A stretch of 64,000 nt of DNA from positions 26,268,369-26,332,368 of the forward strand of contig NC_080044.1 in assembly GCF_012489685.1 (NCBI RefSeq), given 5' to 3'. Shown here one piece after another: positions 34,264 through 46,300 of this stretch. Origin of the DNA: Lotus japonicus (taxonomy: Eukaryota; Streptophyta; Magnoliopsida; Fabales; Fabaceae). The notes under the pieces are model-generated. The model was not told where the DNA came from and searched no databases. It saw only the letters and a program-made list of their open reading frames with translations. The first letter of the stretch is position 1, and every line of letters starts with the position of its first letter. The position numbers and the translations under genes were made by a program.

Positions 34264-34583
34264 TGTTCCGTGCTGGAACATAGAGAGGGAAGGTAGTACC
34301 CAAAGTATGAGGACGGCGATGAGAATGCTTAGAGAGAGAAGCTCTAACCGCTTAGAGAAAGAAAATGTAACTGAACATCAATGTTATCATTATCCAAATG
34401 AGCAAAGAGTCCCTTACAATTGGTATTTCCCTCCTATTCATAGAGGTGGCGTTGGGCTTTGGCGCCTTTAACTTACCCAAGTGGGCCAGTTGGGCCTCGG
34501 GAAGGGAGGCTCAAGGTCATGGTGCGTTCCCCGCCCAAGGTCAGGCCTCCTGGGCGAGGGACCCAAGGGTCTCGCCCAGTCCA
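34264..34583 (-). repeat. 5' LTR of T1
   Basis: 320 bp, TG...CA, homologous to the T2 LTRs at 35932-36251 and 43002-43320. Read on plus it starts TGTTCCGTGC and ends CAGTCCA. Confidence 0.92.
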
Positions 34584-35931
34584 ACAATAAATGTTAGTCA
34601 TAAAATGTAGTTGTCTTCAATAATTATATACTTGATATATAATTAGGATATAATTCGGAATGGTATTTAAATACAACTTTAAAGAATTAAATAATGCTTA
34701 AAATTAATCAAAATAAAATGACTTAAATGAATTTAAAGATATGATAGAATTAATAAATATATGTGGACAGGAAAAATGACTAGTTAGAAAATTTAACAAG
34801 ATTCAATAATTATATCTATTTTAGAATTTGTATCATTTAGTATAAATTTAACAAATACATTGATTCGAGTGAGAGATCTATGTGGAGAATAAAGAAATAT
34901 CAGTTACAATATTACCTTGTCTTCAATATTTGAATTATTTTAAAAGAATTCGAATAATTGAACGTGAAATTTAATGAAAGCTTTAAATGACATTTAAGAT
35001 AATCAGTTACCAAATATTACTTTCTTAAATATTAATAAATTGGAATTTAAATGTAGCTTTTATATGGACAATAATGATACATAAATATGTGGAATAGTGT
35101 CTGAAATAAATTTGAAACAATCATGGAATTTTATTGAAGAATGCAGGTGAATAGTATATAAACATCAGTTCTGCATTTTACTTCTCTTTAATAACTTTAT
35201 AGCAATTATATAATTTGAATACTTTAACATGGAATTGAAATTCAGCTTTAATGTATATAAAAATGATTAAGTCATTTGAAGTAAGCGTGAGAGTCTTTGC
35301 AAGAATAATTTTCATATGCATCGATTTGAGTGTGATATCGAAGTAAAAAACAAAGAAACATTAATTACCAAATTAAGTTTTCTTCAATGTTTGTATTGAG
35401 CATATTGAATTTAAATCATTGAAAATGAAATTTAAATACATCTTTATATGTCATTTAAGATCATCAGTTACCAAACTATTTTTGTTACATTGATTAAAAA
35501 TGAATAATAATAATACAAAACCAAACATTAATGTGTATTAAATAAACTTAAAACTGATGAAATTTAATGAAGCAATGCAAGTGGATAATAATAAATGTTA
35601 GTCATAAAATGTAGTTGGCTACAATAATTATGTACTTGATATATAATTAGGATATAATTTAGAATGAAATTTAAATACAACTTTAAAGAATTAAATAATG
35701 ATAAAAATTAATTAGAATAAAATGTCTTAAATGAATTTAAAGATATCATAGAATTGATAAATATATGTGGACAGGAAAAAATGACTAGTTAGGAAATTTA
35801 ACAAGATTCAATAATAATAGCTATTATAGAATTTGTATCATTTAGTATAAAATTTAACAAAAATTATTGATTCGAGTGAGAGCTCTAAGTGGAGAATAAA
35901 GAAATATCAGTTACAAGATTACCTTGTCTTC
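34584..35931. repeat. satellite array, segment 1
   Basis: AT-rich tandem repeat. The landmark TCTTC of CCTTGTCTTC is at about 34919 and at 35927, giving a period of about 1,008 bp. The segment is bounded by T1 on the left and T2 on the right; the T2 target duplication TCTTC is at 35927-35931. No ORF or RNA gene is seen. Confidence 0.93.
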
Positions 35932-36251
35932 TGTTCCGTGCTAGAACATAGAGAGAGAAGGTAGTACCCAAAGTGTGAGGAAAGTGAGGTGAATGCTTAG
36001 AGAGAGAAGCTCTAACCGCTTAGAGAGAGAAAATATAACTGAATTTCAATGCTATTCTTACTCAATTGAGCTAAGAGTCCTTTACAATTGATATTCCCCT
36101 CCTATTTATAGAGGTAGAGTTGGGCTTTCGCGCCTCTATCCTATCCAATTGGGCCAGTTGGGCCTCGGGAAGGGAGGCCCAAGGTCATGGCGTGTCCCCC
36201 GCCTAAGGTCAGGTCCCCTGGGCGAGGGACCCTGGGGTCTCGTCAAGTCCA
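35932..36251 (-). repeat. 3' LTR of T2
   Basis: 320 bp, starts TGTTCCGTGC and ends AAGTCCA on plus. A TATA box on minus is seen as CCTATTTATAGAGG near 36109. The bases just inside are not clearly purine-rich on minus, so the PPT is uncertain. Confidence 0.92.
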
Positions 36252-36872
36252 CAAGACACCGAGCTCGAAGCATGAGAGCTAAGTGTGTCTTTAAGTAAGA
36301 AATAAGGCCAGATCCCTAAGGATACTGACTAAAACTTAAAAACTTAAAATTTAGAAGTGAAAAACAATGGCCAACATGGCCTGATAAATAAAGCCTTTGC
36401 AATCAACTCTTTGGATCTCCAGCCGTGTCCTCTTCTTCCGGGCGACCCAAGTCCACAAGCAGGCTTGTGGTGACCGATTTTAGTCCGCCCGCCTCAGCAT
36501 AGGTATGCACGTGCCTTGAAGTGACGCTCGAGTCAGTGAATCCACAACTTTGACAATTTGAATTTTAACCAATCGGCAGCAACCGTTGCAGCTTTTCATT
36601 TAATGCGTGTTTCCCACTCCCTAGAGTTTCGCAACTGCAATCATGTTATTTCCTAACGTCATGGGGCTCAACCTCTCTTTTTCCTCCATATCTCTCGGTA
36701 ACCGTCCACAACTTCTTCTTGCACGTTCTCTTCTGCACGTCGCTCCCCGCTTATAACAGCATTATCTTACTCACCCCTTTCGTTCCTTTGCGATTACGAA
36801 CCTTTGCTTCTTCACCCTTACGCGAACTTGTCTAGTGTCAGAATTACCTTTATTCCTTGCAATCCCTCTGCG
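36252..36872. other. T2 internal spacer next to the 3' LTR
   Basis: No supported gene. The part from about 36600 to 36870 is pyrimidine-rich on plus and may be the leader of the antisense transcript that begins before 36873. Confidence 0.5.
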
Positions 36873-38819
36873 ATGACTCCAAAGCGTCAGACAAAAAACT
36901 CCAAACGTAATGTCGTCGCGGCCACCCGTCTACGGTGTGTTCCTCCTGTTCCCCCGTCCCCGCCGGGACAATGCCTAACCAACGGTCAAGTTTGGAAAAG
37001 GAATCGTCCATTTGGGACATTTCCTCCGAATCCGGCGGATTTTGTCATGAGAAACCTCTTGACAAGCTTTTGTATGTCAGTGCCTGCTCACCCCTTGAAC
37101 GCCCTTGGCTCCGTCCTAAAGACGACTCCGTGGGTGATCCTCACTTCTTTTACGTGTATGGGTATATGTTCACAAATTTGAAGATTAAATTTCCTTTTTC
37201 CCCTTTTATCTGCTCCGTTCTTCACAGTATCAACGTGGCTCCTAGTCAACTTCATCCCAACAGTTGAGCCTTCCTCCGGTGTTTCTAAATTCTCTGCGAC
37301 GCGATTCACCAGGAACCTGAACCTTCGGCCTTCTTTTACTTCTAGCGCGTATCTGTCCAGTCCTCCCCGCAGCGCAGCTGGGTTTCCCTGGAAGCTAGGC
37401 CTGGTCGTCAGCGCTTCAACCCTATCTGGACTAGCATCTCCATCGATTTAGCCCGGAAATTCTTCAGGGTTGTGGTGTTCCACGAATATCCTGAGGTTTT
37501 TACACACAGAGATGGCACCGCTCGATTTCCTTTCTACTGGACCCAGGGCGCGCGCCAAATAGTTGACCCGTCTGAGGACTCCCTCACTCCTGAACACAAA
37601 GCTGTCATCGACTTTCTGGCCCGTCTCGCCGTTTCAGACTGCTCTCGCGTGATTGGTAAATCTTCCTCTTCTACCCATCTTGTTCTTTCTATTTTCTGCC
37701 ATCTTACCTTTTCTCTCTCTTTTTTTATTTTCAGGACAAACCCACCGTGCCGACGGGGAGCTTCTGGCGGCCTTTGAGAAGAAAAATAACGTCTCCTTTC
37801 CTCCTCGAATAAATTTGAAAGGCGACAAGGCGTCTCTGTTGAAAATCCATGCGAGCAGAGAACGGCCCTTTGGCGAGGAGGATCCTCGCCCTTCCCCGAA
37901 AAGGTTGAATTCTAGCGAGCCTGCAGGGACGATTTCAGCCCAACACGACCTTGTCGACGGCTCACTTTCCAGCCCAACAGTCATCTCGTCGCCGCTTGAT
38001 CCTAACCTGATGTCTTCCGCCAACGCCCCTCCTCCACCTGTTCATACTCCCACCCCCTCCTCAGGGTCTGTGAGTCGGGGATTCCCGTATTCTTTGACTT
38101 TGACATCAGCTCAAATGGCGCGAGTGGATGAAGTTGTTAAGCAGCGTGGTTTGGATAATGTCTTTGAAGGGGCTGTGGCGGGAGTGCTTCACGCGTTCCA
38201 CCACTATAGGCGCTCCGCCCAGGATGCTGGCGAGTTACGATCCGAAGTGGCGCGCCTCCACGCTCTCAACTCTCAACTTGCCGAGGACCGCGAAGTGCTC
38301 GCCGCTCAATTGGTCGCCAAGGAAAACTCCTTTTCCAAAGAGCTAGCTGAGCAGTCCGCTCGTGCTGAAGTTAGCTTAGAGTTTCGAGATAAGAGGATTT
38401 CCGAATTGGAGAAAACTCTTGCAGGGCTGCGGGAGGAGGCGCAGCTAGAGTCAAACGTGAAGGCAGACCAAATAGCTTTGATGGAGGCCGACCTTGAAAA
38501 CCTTCGATCTGACCTGGCGAATAAAGATGATCTTCTATCCTCAGCGAAGACTCAAGCTCATCTTGACGCGAAGGCCTTAGAAGAAAGATTGAGGTCAGAG
38601 GCTGCTGTTGCTGCTATTTCTGAACGTGGTCGAGGCTTTTTCCTCGCCAAAGCCCAAGTCGAACATCTCCATCCTCTGATTGACCTCAGCCAGATGGGAG
38701 CATTTAAGAGGGTTACACCTATAGGATTGGTCGGGCTTGACGATCCTCCAGGCTTCGTCGCCGAGCGTTTCCCGACAGAAGAACACGTAGAGCCAACTCA
38801 GAATGCTAGGAGTCCTTAG
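36873..38819 (+). pseudogene. T2 antisense ORF 1, 'putative gypsy type transposon' family, spliced and decayed
   Basis: Antisense to T2 gag. The first part starts MTPKRQTKNSKRN (36873) and shifts frame near 36935-36960. It then shows PHFFYVYGYMFTNLKIKFPF and HSINVAPSQLHPNS, which I recognise as the Transposase_28-like pattern of plant gypsy extra ORFs. In-frame stops lie at 37265, 37286 and 37343. A GT-AG intron (37656-37734) with pyrimidine-rich 3' end joins phase-consistently to exon 2 (37735-38819), which has a Pro/Ser region then a long Ala/Glu/Leu coiled coil (about 38200-38620). Function unknown; antisense extra ORFs are known in Tat elements. Confidence 0.7.
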
Positions 38820-39012
38820 ATTATCTTTGTTATCTTTGTACCGAGGGTCTCCTTTTTTTTTCTTTTTAATGAGAACCCCGAGTTTTTACTGCTTTTGCTA
38901 TGAGTCTTAATTGTACGCCTCTCGCCGGGAGATAAACTATGCGGGACGTTCCTCCAAAGGAATTTCCAAACGTCTACCCAAGTGCTTCTTTTCCACGTTC
39001 CAACGGTCCACT

Positions 39013-39186
39013 GTTTACCACCGGCTACGAACGCTCAAGCCTTTATTGCAAGTGGCTCCTTTTCTAAGAAAAAACTCCTCGAGAAACTGCTCCAGCAATA
39101 ACTTCCGGAGACTGAACCGGACTTCTAAATAGGAACCAAAACGCAACAACCTTCACATTTCATATGCTTTCTAAAACATCAAGGAA
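39013..39186 (+). promoter_or_regulatory. putative promoter module of T2 antisense ORF 2
   Basis: GTTTACCACCGGC (39013-39025) and a 29-bp block (39078-39106) beginning CTCGAGAAACTGC, matching the SIRE antisense upstream region in order and direction. A weak TATA-like TCTAAATAGG lies at about 39122-39131. The block-to-ATG gap is 80 bp, against 78 bp in SIRE. Confidence 0.6.
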
Positions 39187-39579
39187 ATGGCTTCCTATAT
39201 TGCTTGTTTGGAAGAGCTCAGAAAGAAAGCCTTTGATGAAGATCTCTTCATCAACGTTAGGCATCCGTCTGGGGATCCTAACGTCTACGACCTGACTAAC
39301 AAGCTGCTAGGGATGGATCTGAGTCCAGAGATGGAAACTACCCTCAGAGATTTCCTCTGCTTCCTGGAGGAGATTCAAGAGCTCTGTCGGCGGGAGCTGG
39401 ATCTGCTGGAGGAGAAATAAACGGTGACAACAGCTCTGGAGACGGTGGAAGAAGATCCCGAGAAGCAGGAGCTGAGCCGAAAACTCTGCAACTTAGAGTA
39501 CAGGCAATACCGGTTGGAGCTTGAGAGAACAGAGCAGCGCAAAGAATGTAGGAAAATGAGGAGAGACCTTCCCTTTTAA
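39187..39579 (+). pseudogene. T2 antisense coiled-coil ORF 2, one nonsense codon
   Basis: Starts MASYIACLEELRKKAFDEDL. An in-frame TAA at 39418-39420 stops it at 77 residues, but the same frame continues to a second TAA at 39577-39579 with EQRKECRKMRRD near the end. That corresponds to EQRQECRRMRKD in the SIRE homologue. The full frame is 130 codons long, the same length as the SIRE ORF. Glu/Leu/Arg-rich, probably helical. It lies antisense to T2 gag-pol, downstream of antisense ORF 1. Confidence 0.75.
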
Positions 39580-40401
39580 ATGTATTAAGTAAAGTATTTG
39601 AATAAAAGTTTTGTTTCCCAATTCTTTTTACGTGCACCATTATGAACATACGAGCAAACAAATAATCGAGTTAGTAAATCGTCCCGATATAAATAGATAA
39701 ATGAAGGAATAAATGAATATTTAAATGAGCGAAGGGTAGTTAAGCGGGCGAGGCAGGCGGCCCGCTACTTATCTTCGCCCTCCGTTGATCGCCACTTAGC
39801 ACGTGTTTTCAGTGCTAGCCTCCCAGTTTTGCGTGAGTAATTTTCAAGAGTGTGCTACGTGTAACTAGGACTTTCACTTGGTATTTTACCGAGGCTTTTG
39901 TTCGCACCGATATTTCCCGTAAGAGCAGGTGCGGCCCCTCCAACCTTATTAGGTGAGGACTTACAGTTGCTCGGGGCCCAATGGCCATATGAGTTTACCC
40001 GAGACTTTTGGCCTAGTTAAAAATGCTTCCCGCGTTTCGGGAAGACTCGACTCGCCCATATTTCGGGGAGGTTCTTTGGATAAAGAGCTTATTCGCGCAC
40101 ACCGCCAACGGGTGGCGGCGGGAAGCTCAATCGCACATGTCGCCTGCAGGGGCTACGGTCAGCGCCGGAATTTCCGGAGCGATCCCCAGACATCAAGGCC
40201 GTGTTGGGATCGCCACCTTCAGGGAATTTTTCCCACCAGGCTACCGTCTCAGTTCGATAGTTAGGAATATTGCTAAGAATATCCTTTTGTATTTGATTTG
40301 TTTAAATTTTTACATTGAGGGATGCCTCATTAAAAAACTCCCGTGTCGGAGAAAAAGAGTGCATCTTTATTTTGGTCCTTGCTTTTTGGTCTCCTTTTCA
40401 A
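39580..40401. other. T2 internal spacer
   Basis: No supported gene. Includes an AT-rich start, then GC-rich sequence and GCCTCATTAAAAAACTCCCG at about 40323, a motif style I associate with the spacer of Tat elements. Plus-strand ORFs here (for example 40023-40667) have no recognisable domain. Confidence 0.5.
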
Positions 40402-41883
40402 TCAGAGTATTACTCCCAGCATCCTGTCTTCCTCGCCTTTTTTGCCTTCTCTGCCGTGGCGAAGGATCTGTCCATGTCCTTCCTCGCGATTGGCGAGCCG
40501 AGCTGACTTCGTTGGTCTTCTGTCCCCATCCCTTAGTTGCTCGCCCTTCCTCTTGTTACCCCTTCCTTCTGCTCTTTTCTTTCCTTCATCCCCGGTCTGA
40601 CGATGAGTTTCTCCCTCTCCTGCTTTCCAAGGAGGCCAGACAAATGCAGGCGGCTCCCCGTAAATAGTTCTTCTTTTCCCCCAATTGAAGAGGTCAACGT
40701 TGTCTTCTACTAGTTCACTCCAGTGTTGTTTCTGCTCCTTGGTGAGTCTGGGCTCGATTGCTAGTATTCCTCTGCTGGTAGCGTTCATGCCTCAGTTCTC
40801 GCCATACCACTCATTATCTTTTTGAGCGTAGAGCTTGCCTGCCCCTATCTTACAGGATTCTTCGCCCTGATTCTTCCCCTTCCTTCCGTCACCATCGCTC
40901 TGGCTCTGTGCTCCCAAACGCTCTTGTCCGCTTTCACCGCCTTCAGATGTCCCAATCTCATGGCACCTGTGTCCGTCGCCAGCTCCTTTTCTGCCATACA
41001 GGTTGAGGCAATGGCTATGACACTTCCTCGCCCCCTTTTGGTCTACTGCCAGTTTCACTATCCTTCCGCAAAGTAGGGGATACTTTACCGCCAGGTGGGC
41101 CGTAGATATCACTGCATGGAGGCGATTTAAGGTACCTCGCCCTATTATGACGTTATAAGATGCCGCAACTCGTAGGACTAGATATTTTATCCTTAAGAGC
41201 TCGGCGTTCTCGCTCACTCCGAAAACTGTATCCAACTCTACGTAGCCACGTACCTGAACTTGCTTCCCGGAGAAACCTACCAAACTTCCCGTGTATGGCT
41301 TTAAATCCTTGTCTGTCAGCCCCATCTGTCTGAATGCGTCCTCATAGATTATATCTGCCGAGCTGCCCTGGTCTAAAAGCACCCTCTGCACATTGAAACC
41401 CTTTACTTTTACCATTGCTACTAACGGATCGTCCGTATGGGCCTTGATTCCTTTGAAATCCGCAGTCGACATCACTATGTCTGGATGTGGGCACTCAAAT
41501 GGACCTGGATACACCTGTACCAATGTTGTCGCCACCACTGTTCCCCGGCCCGCCGTCAATACGTCGCTGCAAACCTCGAAACCTCCAGCGATCGTGTTCG
41601 TTGCTTCAATTGTTCCTCTGCCCTCGCCGCTATCAGCTTCTTCAAATTCCTTCCCCTTCGCCGCTTGCAGCCGTCTCGCCCTGATCAATTGCCTGATTTG
41701 ACCCTTCAGCATGAAACAGTCGGTGGTGTTATGGCCCTCTAAGTTGTGGTACTCACACCACAACGGATTCCTCGCCTCGCTTCCGGGGTCCTTTCTGCGC
41801 TTGCCGACTCTGTTCATGTCCTCAATTTCCGCCTCGAGAAGTAACTTTGCTAGCTCCTTGTTTGAACATCCTTGCGACCTCAT
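40402..41883 (-). pseudogene. pol: T2 protease region and start of RT region
   Basis: Continues the gag frame. A Tat-style knuckle CEYHNLEGHNTTDC lies at about 41759-41718. The aspartic protease motif LLDQGSSADIIY is at about 41389-41354 and YNVIIGRGTLNRL at about 41156-41118. A TGA at 40794-40792 interrupts the frame, which continues with EPRLTKEQKQHWSELVEDN, the usual lead-in to RT. After about 40660 the sequence no longer resembles pol, and no RT, RNase H or integrase motif follows. Confidence 0.8.
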
Positions 41884-41895
41884 TCGCTGGCTTAC

Positions 41896-42758
41896 CTACG
41901 CTTCTCGGCTAGAGCACCAGTGCTTTCTATCCCTCATTCTCGGGCGGAGTAGCTTTCCTTTATTCTTCTTTATGGATCGGCCAGCTTCTCCAAACCTCTG
42001 CTCGCGACTCGCTTCCTTGTCTTGTATCCTTTTCCTTGCCAGCGACACCTTTGCCGCTCGCTCGCCCTTCCTCTTGTGTGCTTCAATTTCCTCTTTAAAG
42101 ATGTTGTCCTGTGCTCGGGCGCGGATTTCCATCATTGAGCATGCCAGCTCCCTACTCAGCTCGCAATAAAACTCTCCCCGGGACAGACCGCCTTTGAAAG
42201 CGAACACGCACACGCGTGGCTGCAATTCCTCGAACCTCGCGGACATGGCACTATATCGTTTCACATATTGTTTCAAGGTTTCACGTTCCTCCTGCCGAAT
42301 ACCAAATAGATCCTCGATCTTTCTCGCAGAGAAATGATCATGGAATTTCGATGAGAAATCGTGGAACTTAGTTATGGATCCTGGAGGCAGATTCGTGAAC
42401 CATTCCTTTGCCGTGCCTCGAAACGTTGATGGAAGCATCCGGCATTTGACAGATGATCCTTTGGATTGGTTTGCCTGTCGTATGCCTCCAACACGAGGTT
42501 CGCCATGCCGTCCGGTACAGTCACCTCTCGTACTGCTGCCGAGAAAGGCTTGGTTCCGGCCGTAGCCGCAGCTTCTTCCTCCTCTTGATTCCACTGCCGG
42601 AGGTGATAGTACCTCAACTGCTCCTGTAAACACTCATTTTGCATCTTCAAGTCGCCACTTAGCGCTCGACATGTTTCGGCACAGCGATTTCTATCGCTCC
42701 TTACGGAGCGCGGGGAAGAGACGTCGTTGCCCCGTCGTTGGCGAGGCGTCTTCATCAA
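41896..42758 (-). pseudogene. gag: T2 gag, frameshifted
   Basis: Begins MMKTPRQRRGNDVSS at 42758. About 50 bp present in T1 gag (T1 33673-33720 region) are missing near 42450, which shifts the frame. The core continues as GTAKEWFTNLPPGS and EERETLKQYVKRYSAMSARF to a stop TAG at 41898-41896. That stop is itself internal, because the protease frame goes on directly beyond it. Confidence 0.85.
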
Positions 42759-42981
42759 ACTTCGCTAATGAGAACGAAAATTCCGCCAAAAATCCTCAAA
42801 TTACGGAGAATCTCTTAGAGGATCGAACTTTTCAAAACCAAATCGCAAAACTCCAAACTCAATCAAAGAATCTCTTCTCCCAATCACTGTCTACAAAGAA
42901 AATTTTAGAAAATCGCTCAGAAAAACGAGTTTTATTCCTCTGAATCACGATCCTCGTAGTCCGGAAATAGAAATCTACCGT

Positions 42982-42999
42982 TCCCCACAGACGGCGCCA
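42982..42999 (-). other. primer-binding site of T2
   Basis: On minus: TGGCGCCGTCTGTGGGGA, two bases inside the 5' LTR. This is the type common in Tat-lineage elements. T1 has the same site with one change. Confidence 0.88.
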
Positions 43000-43001
43000 A
43001 A

Positions 43002-43320
43002 TGTTCCGTGCTAGAACATAGAGAGGGATGGTAGTATCAAAGTGTGAGGAAAGTGATGTGACTGCTTAGAGAGAGAAGCTCTAACCGCTTAGAGAGAGAA
43101 AATATAACTGAATTTCAATGCTACTCTTACTCAAATGAGCTAAGAGTCATTTACAATTGATATTCCCCTCGTATTTATAGAGGTAGAGTTGGGTTTTGGC
43201 GCCTCTATCCTATCCAAATGGGCCAGTTGGGCCTCGGGAAGGGAGGCCCAAGGTCATGGCGTGTCCCCCGCCTAAGGTCAGGTCCCCTGGGCGAGGGACC
43301 CAGGGGTCTTAACCAGTCCA
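43002..43320 (-). repeat. 5' LTR of T2
   Basis: 319 bp, TG...CA, ends ACCAGTCCA next to the TCTTC duplication. Confidence 0.92.
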
Positions 43321-46300
43321 TCTTCAATATTTGAATTATTTTAAAAGAATTCGAATAATTGAACGTGAAATTTAAAGAAAGCTTTAAACGACATTTAAGA
43401 TAATCAGTTACCAAATATTACTTTCTTAAATATTAATAAATTGAAATTTAAATGTAGCTTTTATATGGACAATAATGATACATAAATATGTGAAATGGTG
43501 TCTGAAATGAATTTGAAACAATCATGAAATTTAATTGAAGAATGCACGTGAATAATAAACAAACATCAGTTCTGGATTTTACTGCACTATATTAGCTTTA
43601 TAGCAATTTTATAATTTGAATACTTTAACTTTGAATTGAAATTCAGCTTTAAAGTATATAAAAATGATTAAAGTCATTTTGAGTAAGTGTGAGAGTCTTT
43701 GCAAGAATAATTTCCATATGCATCGATTTGAGTGTCATATCGAAGTAAAAAACAAAGAAACATTAATTACCAAATTAAGTTTTCTTCAATGTTTGTATTC
43801 TGCATATTGAATTTGAATCATTGAAGATTAAATTTAAATACATCTTTATATGTCATTTAGGATCATCAGTTACCAAATCTATTTTGCTTACATTGATTAA
43901 AGGTGAACAATAATAATACAAAACCAAACATTAATGTTTCTTAAATAAATTTAAAACGGATATGAAATTTAATGAAGCAATGCAAGTGGATAACAGTAAA
44001 TGTTAGTCATAAAATATAGTTGTCTTCAATAATTATATACTTGATATATAATTAGGATATAATTCAGAATGGTATTTAAATACAACTTTAAAGAATTAAA
44101 TAATGCTTAAAATTAATTAAAATAAAATGACTTAAATGAATTTAAAGATATCATTGAATTAATAAATATATGTGGACAGGAAAACATGACTAGTTAGGAA
44201 ATTTAACAAGATTCAATAATTATAGCTATTTTAGAATTTGTATCATTTAGTATAAATTTAACAAATACATTGATTCAAGTGAGAGATCTATGTGAAGAAT
44301 AAAGAAATATCAGTTACAATAATACCTTGTCTTCAATATTTGAATTATTTTAAAAGAATTCGAATAATTGAACGTGAAATTTAAAGAAAGCTTTAAACGA
44401 CATTTAAGATAATCAGTTACCAAATATTACTTTCTTAAATATTAATAAATTGAAATTTAAATGTAGCTTTTATATGGACAATAATGATACATAAATATGT
44501 GAAATGGTGTCTGAAATGAATTTGAAACAATCATGAAATTTAATTGAAGAATGCACGTGAATAATAAATAAACATCAGTTCTAGATTTTACTTCTCTATA
44601 TTAGCTTTATAGCAATTTTATAATTTGAATACTTTAACTTGAAATTGAAATTCAGCTTTAAAGTATATAAAAATGATTAAAGTCATTTTGAGTAAGTGTG
44701 AGAGTCTTTGCAAGAATAATTTCCATATGCATCGATTTGAGTTTGATATCGACGTAAAAAACAAAGAAACGTTAATTACCAAATTAAGTTTTCTTCAATG
44801 TTTGTATTGTGCATATTGAATTTGAATCATTGAAAATGAAATTTAAATACATCTTTATATGTCATTTAGGATCATCAGTTACCAAATCTATTTAGCTTAC
44901 ATTGATTAAAGGTGAACAATAATAATACAAAACCAAACATTAATGTGTCTTAAATTAATTTAAAATTGATATAAAATTTAATGAAGCATTGCAAGTGGAT
45001 AACAATAAATGTTAGTCATAAAATATAGTTGTCTTCAATAATTATATACTTATATATAATTAGGATATAATTCAGAATGATATTTAAATACAACTTTAAA
45101 GAATTAAATAATGCTTAAAATTAATTAAAATAAAATGACTTAAATGAATTTAAAGATATCATAGAATTAATAAATATATGTGGAGAGGAAAACATGACTA
45201 GTTAGGAAATTTAACAAGATTCAATAGTTATAGCTATTTTAGAGTTTGTATCATTTAGTATAAATTTAACAAATACATTTATTCGAGTGAGAGATCTATG
45301 TGGAGAATAAAGAAATATCAGTTACAATAATACCTTGTCTTCAATATTTGAATTATTTTAAAAGAATTCGAATAATTGAACGTGAAATTTAAAGAAAGCT
45401 TTAAACGACATTTAAGATAATCAGTTACCAAATATTACTTTCTTAAATATTAATAAATTGAAATTTAAATGTAGCTTTTATATGGACAATAATGATACAT
45501 AAATATGTGAAATGGTGTCTGAAATGAATTTGAAACAATCATGAAATTTAGTTGAAGAATGCACGTGAATAATAAATAAACATCAGTTCTACATTTTACT
45601 TCTCTATATTAGCTTTATAGCAATTTTATAATTTGAATACTTTAACTTGAAATTGAAATTCAGCTTTAAAGTATATAAAAATGATTAAAGTCATTTTGAG
45701 TAAGTGTGAGAGTCTTTGCACGAATAATTTCCATATGCATCGATTTGAGTGTGATATCGAAGTAAAAAACAAAGAAACATTAATTAGCAAATTAAGTTTT
45801 CTTCAATGTTTGTATTGTGCATATTGAATTTGAATCATTGAAAATGATATTTAAATACATCTTTATATGTCATTTAGGATCGTTAGTTACCAAATCTATT
45901 TTGCTTACATTGATTAAAGGTGAACAATAATAATACAAAACCAAACATTAATGTGTCTTAAATTAATTTAAAATTGATATGAAATTTATTGAAGCATTGC
46001 AAGTGGATAACAATAAATGTTAGTCATAAAATATAGTTGTCTTCAATAATTATATACTTGATATATAATTAGGATATAATTCAGAATGATATTTAAATAC
46101 AACTTTAAAGAATTAAATAATGCTTAAAATTAATTAAAATAAAATGACTTAAATGAATTTAAAGATATCATAGAATTAATAAATATATGTAGACAGGAAA
46201 AATGACTAGTTAGGAAATTTAACAAGATTCAATAATTATAGCTATTTTAGAATTTGTATCATTTAGTATAAATTTAACAAATACATTGATTCGAGTGAGA

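Larger units (their letters stand above)
33369..34583 (-). mobile_element. T1: 5' part of a Tat-like gypsy element, split by SIRE
   Basis: On the minus strand: 5' LTR (34264-34583), PBS (34244-34261, one mismatch to the T2 PBS), leader, and gag running into the SIRE 3' LTR. The outer flank is satellite sequence starting ACAAT, so T1 was inserted in the satellite array. Its remaining parts lie at 13111-13178 and presumably left of the window. Confidence 0.85.
35932..43320 (-). mobile_element. T2: complete but deleted Tat-like gypsy element with antisense ORFs
   Basis: Bounded by 320- and 319-bp LTRs and a perfect TCTTC duplication (35927-35931, 43321-43325) inside the satellite. On the minus strand it has PBS, gag, protease and only the start of the RT region; RT, RNase H and integrase are gone. 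On the plus strand it carries two antisense genes, a spliced one (36873-38819) and the coiled-coil ORF (39187-39579). LTRs differ by about 6% by eye, so it is older than the Tekay and SIRE insertions. Confidence 0.9.

Noticed and set aside
40023..40667. 214-aa plus ORF in the T2 spacer
   Set aside because: Overlaps other frames of similar length in GC-rich sequence, no domain, no homologue in the window; likely chance.
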